Shown here: positions 49,958 through 60,900 of the stretch, piece by piece
Layout: each line of letters begins with the position of its first letter
How positions within the stretch are numbered: the first letter of the stretch is position 1
Assembly: GCA_037074705.1 (NCBI GenBank)
Contig: CM073591.1
Location: 87,214,032 to 87,278,031 of the forward strand
Reading direction: 5' to 3'
Length of the DNA: 64,000 nucleotides
Origin: Zhengitettix transpicula
Lineage: Eukaryota > Arthropoda > Insecta > Orthoptera > Tetrigidae
Notes under the pieces: generated by a model
What the model was told of the DNA's origin: nothing
Databases searched by the model: none
The model's input: only the letters and a program-made list of their open reading frames with translations
Translations under genes and position numbers: made by a program

Positions 49958-51300
49958 ACTAGCTGGGTGCCCGGCGTTGCCCGAGATGTGCAAAACATTA
50001 CGAAATACGCTGTCTTCAATAAAAAAATATCAATTTTGAACATTTAAGTATTGTTTTTATCATAATTCTATGTATCTTCCAGTGCGTATTGCAAGATATA
50101 ATTGGGAAACATATTGGTCCCTGATTCCGTTAAACATTCCACGTCAAAAGTCAAGTTATTTAAAAGAAAATTAATGCCAGGGATGGTATAACCTTTCATA
50201 ATAAATTATATTTATCACTCGATGTGGTATTGGTAGATATAATTATACTTATTATTCAATCAAAATATTTTTTCTCAGCTTCATTTCTCAGAAATTGAAG
50301 ATCTATAACGTCGTTCCCAAAAATGGAAAGCAAATATTGCTATCCTAACCTCAAATTTTTGTTTCACGACACAAATTGCACACAATAATTTGTTTACATT
50401 TATACAAATTTATAGAAATACGTTGCGTAAAGTATAATTAATTGTACTTTTAATTCAATTTAAATGTTCCTATTTCTGTACATAGCTTTGACTGATAGTG
50501 CATTAATTGAATAACGACCATAAAAACTTTCGGAGTTCCGTACGTCATTTTCAATACTTTTATAGTTACAAACATATAATTCAGCAGTCGTACCTTAAAC
50601 AAATCTTATTATCTTCTGAAATATTATACAGGATACAATAGTACGTTATATTATGAAATTTTATAAATCTCGACCGACACACATTTGAATGTATTATAAG
50701 GCGCCATATTGGCTTTATCAAAGATAGCGGGATAATTAACTATTCCAAATTAACTTTGCGCAAGGATGGTAAAGTGTTTCGTATTGTTTTTTATTACTAT
50801 TCGATGGAGTAATACTGGAAAAAATTTTACTTTTTATTCAATCAAAATATTTCTGCTTTATCTCATTACGAAATACAGAACTATATTTAGGATGCGTAGC
50901 TCTGTCCCGAGAAAAGGTAGGATATTTTTTATTTTTCCCCTACCTGTACAATTAGTGCACCTATTTTCAGTTTTTCGCTAATAGCTAAAGCATGATGCAT
51001 TCTATTAAAACCAGTGACAGGTAATAAAATGTAGAACATAAAATTCTGCGTCGAATGGTATACTTGATTACGAAATATTGTTGAATTAAGCGGTAGATAT
51101 CGTTCGTCAAATATAGGATATTTTTCGTCCTTTTCGGAAATAATACATTTGGTTGTTCTTGGACTGCTGATATCTCCAAAACGGTCGGTCGTACTATTAT
51201 TTGTCATAAGAGAAAGTTTATAAAGAACTTAATTCTCGTTCTAACGCATTATCTGTATTTACAAATACATTGAAAATTTCCTGTTACGATATATATAGCT
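49958..51300 (+). repeat. TE-end motif and adjoining ~1.3 kb repeat-like unit
   Basis: Begins with ACTAGCTGGGTGCCCGG followed by CGTTGCCCG, the longest version of the end motif also seen at 6814 and 36125 on the other strand. Downstream, two segments about 580 bp apart resemble each other: ATTCAATCAAAATATTT at 50255 and 50836, each followed by a CTCA-type continuation and GAAAT. This suggests internal tandem units as in the array at 35385. The right border is uncertain. Confidence 0.45.
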
Positions 51301-51547
51301 ACTGGGATAAAAATACTAAGATTTTAGACGTTGAAGCCTGATACCATTCCAGAATTACATCTGAAATGCTACATATTAAATCCAACATCTCAGAAATTAA
51401 CGTAGAAACTGATGCATGAAACTCAACAATAGCTATAATCCCTTTTTGTTACATTACTCTGCTTTCCAATTGTCGTTGCTATTTAGCTTCGACTTCGAGT
51501 TCGTCAACTGGATTTTGACCGGAAGCAGCTCTAAATACCAAAGACCC

Positions 51548-51635
51548 CACTTTTCAAATCCATACCTATGCTATTAAAGGGACATTGCTACCACGTGTAT
51601 TACTCTTCTGCAGCCTGTTACTCGAAAAAAATAAA
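51548..51635 (+). mobile_element. Family A retroposon, 3' fragment
   Basis: Only the terminal ~80 bp: CTTTTCAAATCC, CTATGCTATTAAAGGGACAT, GCAGCCTGTTACTCG and an A-rich tail. It lies 85 bp from an inverted copy, so the two tails face each other. Confidence 0.85.
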
Positions 51636-51720
51636 AAAATAAAATGTACCCCATCATTTTCGAACTGTAGAACTCCTCTGCAAGAATACGATTTCGCAGG
51701 TGGAGAGTTGCATACTCTCT

Positions 51721-52215
51721 TTTTTTTAGGGTAACAGGCTACATGAGGGTAATCCGCATAGTGGCAACTCCCCTTTAATTGCATAGGAAGGGATTTGAAA
51801 GGGGGGATGCGGAAGGGTAGAGGAAGGTAGCCAAGGGTTAACTAGGGCCCCGGGCTATGGTTTAAGGATCCTACCCGGTAATTCCCTAAAAGTGATGCAG
51901 GGAAAACCCTAGAAAAAACCTGCATCAGGTAGGTCGGGCATTTGATACTTGTCCCACGCCCTTCCGATGGTGGTAGAGGGGTTAGCTGTGGGGTCGCTTT
52001 CCCCTCTCCGTGCCTTGACCAGTTTAGGAGGCAGCTGGCCAACTATTCCAATAGGAGTAGCGGACAACTCTTACCGTATGCCCAAGGTCTGAGACCCCGG
52101 AACATACACTTCTCAAAACAGGCCAAGGTGCCTCGGCACGTGGGAACCTTAGTTCAAAAAACCAGAGAGATGTGAAGGCATCCCCAAAGGTAGCCTCCGC
52201 CAGAGCTCTCTGGGA
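51721..52215 (-). mobile_element. Family A retroposon, 5'-truncated copy
   Basis: Reverse-strand copy from the poly(T) at 51721 to CCAGAGCTCTCTGGGA. It stops about 50 bp short of the hairpin end, which is typical 5' truncation. Well conserved: TCGCTTTCCCCTCTCCGTGC, GGAGGCAGCTGGCC and ACCCCGGAACATACACTTCTC. A single-base frame difference relative to the copy at 1059 breaks the shared open frame. Confidence 0.9.
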
Positions 52216-52799
52216 TTTGTACACATGTAACTTATGATTTGGAATGAAAAAAATGTAGGGGTGAATGTTGAATGCATTTACAAAAGAAATGGGAGAACCA
52301 CTTATATTAGTGACAAATAAATATTTTTGGGAATTGCTGAAGTTGCTTGCATTATTTTTGTGACCGCCTTCGACTACACCTCTAGAGGTGTTACCCATTT
52401 CCCGTGCCGTTAGAGGTTGAAATTAGACTAAAAAAAAGAGAGTGAGAGACTGAATCTGAACGACTCCGTAAACTATTTACTTGTACCCGATTTAAGTCGT
52501 TTTCTAGAGTTGCCTTTAATTCGCAGTGTTTATTCATGGATGGTGACAGTGTATTAAGATTAGTTGAAATTGATCCACGCATTAAATAATAACAGAATTT
52601 ATAAAAAAAAATACTCAGGTGTATAATAAATAACTAATATATTAAATGTTCGTACCCGTCGAGATATTGACTTGTTGAGCAAACGTCAATCGATATATTG
52701 TGGCTGGGAAAACGGTCAAGTGTCTGACTAAATAATGTACTAAAACCTTAAAATAAAGTCCAAAACCAGTGCAGCGCACTCTGAGTATTATAATAATGA
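52216..52799. other. Unassigned intronic sequence
   Basis: No gene or repeat family recognised between the family A copy and the mariner-like element. Confidence 0.4.
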
Positions 52800-52801
52800 T
52801 A

Positions 52802-53650
52802 CGAAGCGTGTTCAGAAAGTATGTGTGATAAATTTTTATATTTTTTTACAAAAATGAATTTGAAAAACAAAAAACAGGATATTGTTGATACAGTTGTTGA
52901 GTATTTCTCCACACAATCGCCATCCCGTTCAATTTCATGCGGTGGGCCGTTGCACAATCTTCTTTATGCCCTCCTCGAAGAACTCTCCCGCCAGCTACTT
53001 CCCTCATTTCAGAACCTCTTTCTACACCTGCTCGTCAGTTGAAAATTTAATTCCACCCGTGTGTGCCTCCAGGGAGGTGAAAAGACGATAATCTAAAGGC
53101 GCCAAGTCAGGGAAATACGTGGGGTGGTTCGAAACATCCCAACCAAATAAGTCCATTGGCGCCTAGATGTAAAGACAGGCGTTCTGCAACAAGCGCACTC
53201 CTCTCACCAGAATTCCCCTACTTTTTTTTGAATGCCCCAGTTTGAGTTTTTTTAGGGTCTCACAATATCGCAATTTGAACCAGTTTCATAGATTTTTTGC
53301 ACCAACTCATCGGGCAAATGGAAGGTAATCCACTCCTCTGCTCGTCATGAACATTTGATCTGTCTACACTAAACCAGTTAAATACTCTCGTTCAGTTCAT
53401 AACACCGTTTTGATTTGCGAAAAAAATTCGGTGGGTGTTTTCCTTCCGCGAGTATGAAGCGGATCGCAGAACGTTGCTCGGCCTTTAGGGATTTCTTACC
53501 GGCAACTGGACACTACAACGTAAGTTTACGCACTGCCATGTTCCTGCGATGCTCACTCTGTCAGGAGATCCCCGTCTACCACTCAGTGTTGCCAAACAAC
53601 AAACACAGCCCGTTGAGGTCACAGTATACTTACTTTCTAAACTTGACTCG
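52802..53650 (-). mobile_element. Internally deleted mariner-like element with matching TIRs
   Basis: An 849 bp unit flanked by TA on both sides (52800-52801, 53651-53652). The ends are inverted: left CGAAGCGTGTTCAGAAAGTA, right (complement) CGAGTCAAGTTTAGAAAGTA. It encloses a transposase remnant on the - strand. The usual length is about 1.3 kb, so several hundred bp are missing from the middle. Such deletion derivatives can be moved in trans by a full-length relative. Confidence 0.85.
52905..53539 (-). pseudogene. Mariner-family transposase remnant, catalytic middle deleted
   Basis: Read on the - strand from an ATG at 53537-53539. LKAEQRSAIRFILAEGKHP corresponds to the N-terminal helix-turn-helix. 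TRVFNWF then HDEQRSGLPS and DELVQKIYETG follow (about 53280-53350). The frame then jumps straight to the C-terminal half: KKLKLGHSKK with a RGVRLLQNA region, then WDVSNHPTYFPDLAPLDYRL (about 53075-53135), GGIKFSTDEQV, EFFEEGIKKIVQR and GDCVEK (52905-52925). The block between, including the first two catalytic Asp residues, is absent. Several stops and frameshifts are present. Confidence 0.85.
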
Positions 53651-53652
53651 TA

Positions 53653-54207
53653 GACATAAGATTTATTTTGATAACATTCATAGTTTACACAATATGAGTA
53701 CTATTATAAAAGTAAAAACCTAGAAGCGACTACACCTTATACGCGCGTAATGAAATAGACGATGTTGGTAATTATATTCGAACATTTTAAAAATAATATA
53801 ATGATATGTCACATATCGTTCCGTCTTTACCGATCAATAGTATTGTTATTATTTTTCCTATGAAGCCCCGCATACAAACGCTTGGCTATTGCCAAAAAGC
53901 GTGGTTATATGATGGCAGTGAGGCTCAGTTACAGCCCAAAATTACTAGTAGGTGTGGTATTACTTATTTTATCGAGACTGTCACATAAATTGTTATATGT
54001 TTTTAATGTTTGCTAAACACGTTTGGGCAGATTTGAAAATGGCAAAAGGTGCCGAAAGATAATAAATTTTAAAATTGTGATTGTGAAGTTGGTTTTTAAC
54101 TATTTTAACGTAACTTAGTTCCAATCTACCCCCTATACAGTATAAAATATTACATACGTCCCCCACATTAAGTGTCAGAATTGATTGTAGTCGTGTGATT
54201 GTTGTAG
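53653..54207. other. Distal end of RASL10 last intron
   Basis: AT-rich intron sequence with nothing recognisable except the acceptor. A pyrimidine-poor stretch precedes GTGTGATTGTTGTAG. Confidence 0.5.
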
Positions 54208-54443
54208 GAGCGGCTGATGTGGAGCTGCGGCCGGACATCGCGGCGCTGGTGAGGTCTCACTGGCGCTGCGGCTACGCGGAGTGCAGCGCGCGGCGTCGGT
54301 GGCAAGTGCTCGCCGTCTTCCAGCAGCTCATGCGCGCCGTCCAGCACGTGGAGGCGACCGACAACACAGACGACGACGCCGGCGACGACTCCGACCGCGG
54401 CCACGACATTTCCCCGGACTCTGCCAAGTGCTGCGTCCTGTGA
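54208..54443 (+). CDS. RASL10: RASL10-type small GTPase, terminal exon with ECSAR and CAAX box
   Basis: The acceptor GATTGTTGTAG ends at 54207. The exon opens with two bases that complete the Gly codon begun by the last G of the central exon, then has 77 codons and TGA at 54441-54443. It encodes the last part of the G domain, including GYAECSARRRW (G5 motif ECSAR, residues 197-201; W at 204 as in RASL10 relatives). An acidic linker follows (Asp-rich, about residues 219-233), then the C-terminal CCVL (247-250). CCVL is a CAAX box whose final Leu predicts geranylgeranylation and membrane anchoring. There is no polybasic stretch before it. The exon is strikingly GC-rich in an AT-rich neighbourhood. 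It lies 24.4 kb from the previous exon, yet reading phase and motif order match exactly, so I am confident it belongs to the same gene. Confidence 0.92.
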
Positions 54444-54692
54444 CCATGACCTCAAATGAGATTACAATTTTTGCACATTTCTACACTTCGCCGCCCATAG
54501 TTTTCCTCTAACTGTGAAAAGAAAAGACAAATGATTTGTACTGTGTTTAAAATGGAATTATTTTAATTTCATCATGATATATTAGGAAAACAGTATAGTA
54601 AAAACTGAATATACATTTAAGATTTTGCTACAAAACAAGTTACAGTACCACTTTCTGAACCTTACTGACAAAATTAAAGCTAACCAAATAAA
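54444..54692 (+). other. Likely 3' UTR of RASL10 with AATAAA signal
   Basis: AT-rich sequence directly after the TGA. A canonical AATAAA at 54687-54692 is the first clear polyadenylation signal I noted. It lies inside a minisatellite-like repeat, so the cleavage site may vary. No transcript evidence is available; the end is inferred. Confidence 0.4.
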
Positions 54693-54925
54693 CATATAGA
54701 AATAGACACACGGGAATTGATAATAAAATTACTTTATTATGATTTACAAAATTACTTTCTGAACATTACTGAGAAATATATAGCAAATCAAATCAACAAG
54801 CAGGAAAGCATAATCAAATTATTTTTTATGATTTACAAAACTACTTTCTGCACATTACTGAGAAATTCAAAGACAACCAAATCAACTCGCAAGGAATTGA
54901 TAATCAAATTATTTTATAATGATTT
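54651..54925 (+). repeat. Minisatellite, three ~90-104 bp units
   Basis: CTTTCTGAAC or CTTTCTGCAC followed by (A/C)TTACTGA starts at 54651, 54755 and 54845. Each is followed by AAxCAAATCAAC-like sequence and GGAATTGATAAT(A/C)AAATTA. A partial fourth unit ends near 54925. The units overlap the proposed polyadenylation region of the RASL10-type gene. Confidence 0.85.
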
Positions 54926-57437
54926 ACTGCCATTGAACGAAAGCAAGTTCTTTTATGTAGGATTTTTAGCTTCACGTCTTTTCAACGTTCCGGAATTTAT
55001 CTGAAATCGACGTGGGCCATCCGTTCGACTCAACTTTGTCACTAAGAAAGATCGCCGATGCCCACAGGCCGTATTGGCGAAAGTTCGGTGGCCGCTAAAC
55101 GTAGGTGGGGAATTTCCCCGGCCACTGAAACTGAAAATAAAATTTCGTCTCATAGAGGTAGGACCGAAACATCTGTCAGAACATTTCCTTGTTCTTTATA
55201 AATAAATTCTTTACTAATTTATATTTATACATTAAATTTCAGGTAATATTAGTATTATTTAGTAATATTCCAAATTTTTCAAAACTCAAGATAATGCTGG
55301 ACTTCATAGAATTTTATTAAAAAATATTTCTACATGTTAATAATCCTTCTTATCTTTCTTTGATGAAGGAAAATAAATTAGATGTTTGTGTTCTTTGATA
55401 AGTTTATTTTTATTACGATGTGTTTATTTCTAATTTCAGGCACTTCCAAACATATGTTATTATTTTCACTACAACTGAACAAAAATATTTTGTGTAATTA
55501 TTCTTACAATGAAAGTGAATTGCATGATTCGAAAATAAACTAATAACAACAGACGCCCGTCAAAAATTAAATTTTTTCCTCCTTTCCCACAATTGTTAAC
55601 AAAGGGATGTTTTGTATCTCTACATATATTTTTATGTATGTAATACATGAAAATAGTAGTTGTTCATCGAGACAGTTCCAAACAAAAAGATAGTATTAAA
55701 AATAATATAATATTAAAAAACGTATGGTTAAATAAACATGTATGGATTTAAGTCGTAGAAAATTCTGCGTTTATTAATATGTATTCCCATGTTGCGAAGG
55801 TGTAGTAATGGTAGAGTTTTATTTTTATGTTTTTCGTCTTATCATTTAGTATAAATAAAAATTAGTTTCCAAAAGTTGTTTGTAACCAGAATTATTTGTG
55901 AAGTGAAGATGTTCTTAACTCGAAGAGTCCACATTATTTTTGTCACTCCCAACTTTGCACCTAAAGTTGAACTTTAACTTAACCCACATGGTCAGCGAAT
56001 TTAACTTTGCGACACATTCCACCCCGCATTCGACACCAGTCTCGGTTGTTTTCGCATTATTATATGTAACTCTTTGCCACCTTTGCCCTTCCTGTTAGGG
56101 GTTGAAATTAGACACTAACAACATAGAGTGAAACTTTCAACATCATCGATCCAGAAAAATATTTATAGGACGTTAGTATCAGTTGTTTTCACAAGGGAGT
56201 ACCTTACCCCCATACTGTCTGTTCCCAGATCGTAAGTAACATGCGTCAATGTGTATTTGAAAAATACGCATCTATTTTTATTTATTAATGAATGAGTACT
56301 GTTGTGACTATAAAGTAATTATCTTCCATAGATTCGTTTTAGGTTTTTGCATTAGTAGTTTAGATTCAAATATTTGTCTTTTATCGTATTTACGATAAAC
56401 AAATACTTACAATTACAGTTTACTTTAATCAAATTAAAAATTATTTTAATGTCAGAAAATGTATGCCTTCTATTATAACTAGTCTTTTAAGACTAACCAT
56501 TAATTTACTTCTAAAAATTTTAAACTATATACTTAACAACTAGAGTCTAGCCAACGCTTTCTAAGTGAAAAACCTAGTTCTAATCAGAGTTATTGTTACG
56601 CGATTAATCATAACAATAGTATACGGCCATAAACAAAATCAAAACGAAATACATAAAATCCATTTGGAAATAAAACTATGCAATAAGAGGGCAATCATAG
56701 TCCCTGAATTTATTTCCATTAGTTTGATATCAGCCACGTAAAAGTTTCAGCTCTACAATTTTCCTTTGTCATCGAACGAATTCCTGCTTAATTTCACTTG
56801 AACGTAATTGAACTTAATGTTTGCTATCCACGGTATGACAACTTTTCCACGCTTTACGCCAAGTACGTCAGGAATAAATTATTATATGTTAACATGTTGT
56901 CAGTGGTAGTATTAAATGTTAATTTCACCGTTTGACTGCCGGAGAAGAGAGTAAATGAGACTGTTCAATGGATAAGGCATAATTTTTTTTGCATGTACAT
57001 CAAAGTGTCGTATTAGTCATAATTGAATAGTTGCCATTCAACTGCCATTTTCAGCATTCATAACATAGTAAAACTATGAGAACGACTTTCACAAGTTTTT
57101 CAAGTAGTAAAAATTATGTATTTATATATTTTATAATTGATTATAGACTTTATTAACGAATACTGATTTCATCTTTCTATCCGTCCTTGAATTCATCTTC
57201 AAATCTGTCAAAAGGGCAACCGAATAAAATTACCTGATTCTTTAACTCGCCGAACTCAATAATTTTCAAATACATCACAGAAATAACTCACTGTATCTGT
57301 TCATTAAAGCGATTAAATTATTTTTATGGTCTTAAATATATAGTGTTCCAAACATAAATTATAATATTTCATTATTATTTAACATCAAAACAGCTAAAAC
57401 AGTTACATAACAGAAAATATTAACAAAACGTTTAAAC
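54926..57437. other. Unassigned 3' flanking sequence
   Basis: AT-rich with a GC-richer patch at 54990-55150 that has an open frame on the - strand (54953-55153) but no recognised domain. A degenerate Penelope-type end may lie at about 57175-57220 on the - strand (TTTGAAGATGAATTC then AAGGACGGAT). Confidence 0.4.
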
Positions 57438-57507
57438 ATAGAAAATAATTGCTAGAAACCAATGCATACTCAATCATAAACATTGTTTGACCTAGATTAC
57501 AGAGTCA
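57438..57507 (+). repeat. Direct repeat, copy 1
   Basis: About 70 bp related to 58084-58155: TAGAAAATAATT, then ATGCATA with TTCA or CTCA, AT(A/T)ATAAA, and CCTAGATTACAGAG versus TCTAGATTACAGAG. Probably two copies of one interspersed repeat. Confidence 0.65.
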
Positions 57508-58083
57508 TTCTCCTTCAGTCAATGACACCAATCCTGGATATGAAAAAAAATTGTTTTTGTAACTTGTAAACTAATTTATACATTCTCATGGATGAAGAAA
57601 TTTATTCTCAAAATTAACAAATTAAGGGTCTTTTGTAATTTTAGTTTATTACCTATTGAAGTAAAAAATAATTTATGAAACGTAGGGATTTGTTGGAGTG
57701 TAGAAAAAAATTGTTTTCTAACTTACTGATTATTTAATTCGATTAATTATTGTTGTTAACTAAACAGATTCGTATAGGAAGCAAAGAAACAACAGGATGA
57801 TTAATGTGGTGTCGTGAGGTTAATCTAATTATTTGTTAATTTAATAATATTTCTATTTACGAGATGAATCGTTATGATGTTCTGAGAAAATGAGGTGCAA
57901 ACATCAAAATAAAAATGTTAAATGTGCGGACAAATTTAATTAAAAGATAGTTATTGCATTCAGATAGACTCCTTAAACGGTAAGTAGTTCTCCAACTCAA
58001 CGGCAAGCATGAATCTCTTAAAACAAGGGGTTCCGTGGGAAAAAAATATCAAAATATTACTTGTTGGATTTAACTTGCATCAC

Positions 58084-58155
58084 CTAGAAAATAATTACTA
58101 TTCAACGAATGCATATTCAGTTATAAAAATTATTTGATCTAGATTACAGAGCCAT
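58084..58155 (+). repeat. Direct repeat, copy 2
   Basis: Second copy of the segment at 57438, 646 bp downstream in the same orientation; it runs up to just before a G13 homopolymer. Confidence 0.65.
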
Positions 58156-58177
58156 ACAGAGCGATACACTATTGTTT

Positions 58178-58190
58178 GGGGGGGGGGGGG
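58178..58190 (+). repeat. G13 homopolymer
   Basis: Thirteen consecutive G, followed by TTCTTTACC. Similar long G runs occur at 7599-7606 (8) and 11677-11687 (11), unusual in so AT-rich a background. Confidence 0.95.
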
Positions 58191-58304
58191 TTCTTTACCG
58201 GGTTATTGGGGCCTCTGCAAGTTTTGTGGCGACACGAACAAGGACCAACGTGGCAACTGATGGACCGGGCGGCTCGACATGTACGAAGCTGTGCTTCGTC
58301 ACTC

Positions 58305-58432
58305 TCTCCAGACGCAGGAATTTTATTGTAAAAGCATCAGCTTCTTCTGCTTATTCACTGCTTCACGTACTCCAGACTCAAGAATTTTTATTGTGCAAAT
58401 ATCAGTTTCTTTTACTTGATCTCTACCTACCT
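58305..58432 (+). repeat. Tandem duplication, ~64 bp unit, two copies
   Basis: CTCCAGACGCAGGAATTTTA at 58307 and CTCCAGACTCAAGAATTTTT at 58370. Each is followed by TTGT, a run ending in ATCAG, then CTTCTT or TTTCTT and (T/C)TGCTT or TTACTT. Confidence 0.8.
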
Positions 58433-58450
58433 CTCCGGCTGGCTCTTTTT

Positions 58451-58804
58451 AACTCTCACTCATTTTTCCAACTTAATGTCTCTCTTTGACTAACTGTTTC
58501 TTTTTCTTGTACTCACACGTTCTACCTCTTTTCTCCCCAACTCCGGTTAACTTACCGTGTTCCATTTTCTTTTGGATGGGATCCAAACCCGAAACAAGTG
58601 TCCGTCACCATCTGGTCATCGTAATTAACTCTGACTCACTTTTCCAACTTAATGTCTCTCTTTGACTAACTGTTTCTTTTTCTTGTACTCACACGTTCTA
58701 CCTCTTTCCTCCCAAAACTCCGGGTAACTGACCGTATTCCCTTTTCTTTTGGATGGGATCCGAACCCGAAACAAGTGTCCGTCACCATCTTGTCAATCGT
58801 AATT
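58451..58804 (+). repeat. Tandem duplication, 176 bp unit, two copies
   Basis: AACTCT(C/G)ACTCA starts at 58451 and 58627. The two units agree over nearly their whole length, including CTTTGACTAACTGTTTC, GTACTCACACGTTCTACC, TTTTGGATGGGATCC and ACAAGTGTCCGTCACC. The few differences imply a recent duplication. It lies directly after the 64 bp tandem pair, so this spot has expanded at two scales. Confidence 0.92.
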
Positions 58805-60855
58805 TATGACCCAAAATCTACCATCTTCCGGCCCTCGAATTCTTTAACCAAGCCAACTGCAGACAACCAATTTGTAGACGAAATCAAAAGCAACCTGTGA
58901 ATGTTATTCAATTAACAATTACTTCATTAAAATCTTATTGACATCTCTGGAGATGGAGACCGTGTCTCTTACATCTGGGTCCTCTCTAGTTTGTAGGGAC
59001 GGTCTATGCTTGCGCAATGTATGATGGAGTAGAAGCGTGGCGAGTCATAAAATTCCTGCTTTTACCTGTTTAGTTGGAAACAGTAGCACAAAAACAACCG
59101 ATAATTCGCACGATAACGTACAGTCGCCGTCCACATAATACAGATTGTTATAATACAAAAAAAATACGACTAATAAGTTCCTGCTCTTCACTTACAAATC
59201 AGATTGACTCCTCATATACTTCTATATACTCCTATGCTGTAAGTCACCCTTAAGACACGCTTTTATCACAAGGACCGATCATATATTATAACTTTGTCGG
59301 TAGCGGCTTCGATGTGATATCGTGAAGTGACATTGTTTTCGAAAGTGATTCCAGCATATTTTAGTTTACGACTTGCCTACACCGAGATATGAACATTCCT
59401 TCAAGTTTATACTTCAGAAACTGTGCTCCAATGTGTAAGGTGAGTGTTGCGTCTGAAGTTGAGTCATCTGCGGAGTATCAAATAGTGATCATGTACGGAT
59501 GCTTAGATAATGCTTACTCAGCTTACATTGCAGCAACGAAACGAAGTTTCTGTGAAAATATATTTAAAATTCAATGCAAATAACCGATGTTCGTAAATTT
59601 TTTTGACACAATTTTATTTTTGAGGACACAGTGGTAAAGATGATCTGCCAATAATTTTCATAATTTAGCAAATACTTCATGTTTAGTCTATATGATTACA
59701 ATATTAACGGATATATATAAGGTGATGGAACAGCTACATTCAGCCACTAATTGTATGTTTATTTTCTGTTTAATTGTCGGATGTGGGTGGATAATCAATT
59801 AAATTAACCTGTTTATTATTATTTGATTAAAATTGTAATATCTTATGTAAATTAGTTACATAATTATTCATGAAAATATTTGTAAGTAATTAATTCGATA
59901 TAATTATATAAGTAGCATTTATTTATAATTAAACGCGTTTTAGTCTACAAAGATTAGTGACATAACTACATATTGTGAAAGCAGTATGTAGCATGATTCG
60001 AAGGGGTGGCTCTCCTTGTTTTATTGTCTCTTTTTCACGCCTAGGACAGAAAAATACAAGGTCAAGATCGGCGGAGGCCGTAACAATGTGTGGAGTAAAA
60101 GCGATTGCTGGGACAAGCTCCAGGATATTTTTAAGAACAATAAGGCCTCACTATCAGACCGAAATTTATGTTTCCTGATGCTCGTGTTAGTAAGAAACAG
60201 AGTCCTGCAAAGTGGAAAGTTAACCCTGGAAACGGTATGAAAAGGGATAAATAATAGAGGTCGAAGATACGGAGGACAGGGACGGTTGAGTATTGAGAGT
60301 GTAGACATGGTTTGTTAGCTGGGAGTGCATATGGTGTTGAAACTCGTGATTGCTCCGAGTTGTTGTTCCTACTAGAGGTTTGGATTGATTCGTAGCCATT
60401 GTCGAAGATTTTAAACGCCGCATGTACAAAGTGAGGGTGCTCTTTCCAAACGTATTTTATCATTTAAATATTAAAATATTTTGTTTAATGTATGGGATCA
60501 TTTCAATGCTGTGTAAAAAATCCATGTTGTAAATTTTCAGTATCTTAAATTTGTCGATTGAACCACCCAACTGCCTGTTGGACAAGTGTGTCTCTGGCAG
60601 CGCTAGTTTACTACAGGTTACGAACTTAACGTTTGAGTCAACGTCTCCGATATATTGGAGAATTTTGAAAATCGTAAATATTTCCTAGAAATTTGGAAAT
60701 TATTTGTTATTTTCAGATCATAACTAAGCGAACTTAGTCAATGCCGGTGTATCAATATTGGTAGTACGCTACAATCAGGGAACACGTGGTGGTATTGTCT
60801 TCATGGTACGACTGAAGCATTGCCCCCATTGTGTTATTTTCATAGTGTGCCATTA

Positions 60856-60859
<4 letters not shown>
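58805..60859. other. Unassigned AT-rich sequence
   Basis: No gene recognised. The GC-richer patch at 59990-60320 has overlapping short frames on both strands (for example 59975-60178 and 60021-60308) without a known domain. Confidence 0.4.

Positions 60860-60897
<38 letters not shown>
60860..60897. repeat. (TA)n microsatellite at left edge of family B
   Basis: About 18 TA units directly followed by TTGTAATAC, the start of family B copy 2. Confidence 0.95.

Positions 60898-60900
<3 letters not shown>

Larger units (their letters stand above)
29763..54207 (+). other. RASL10 last intron, 24.4 kb, repeat-filled
   Basis: Phase-1 GT-AG intron of 24,445 bp between the NKQD exon and the ECSAR exon. 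It contains family A copies on both strands, one family B element, a Harbinger fragment, a Penelope-like fragment, a deleted mariner-like element, a 275 bp tandem array and hammerhead-like motifs. I found no other host exon inside it. Parts not covered by named features are AT-rich sequence in which I recognise nothing: about 30610-31220, 31481-32842, 32874-34093, 34351-35240, 36141-39657, 39953-40482, 42075-46076, 46341-47118 and 47618-49957. Confidence 0.8.

Noticed and set aside
58172..58489. 105-codon open frame after the G13 run
   Set aside because: It runs through tandemly duplicated sequence with no known motif; the start codon is not convincing.
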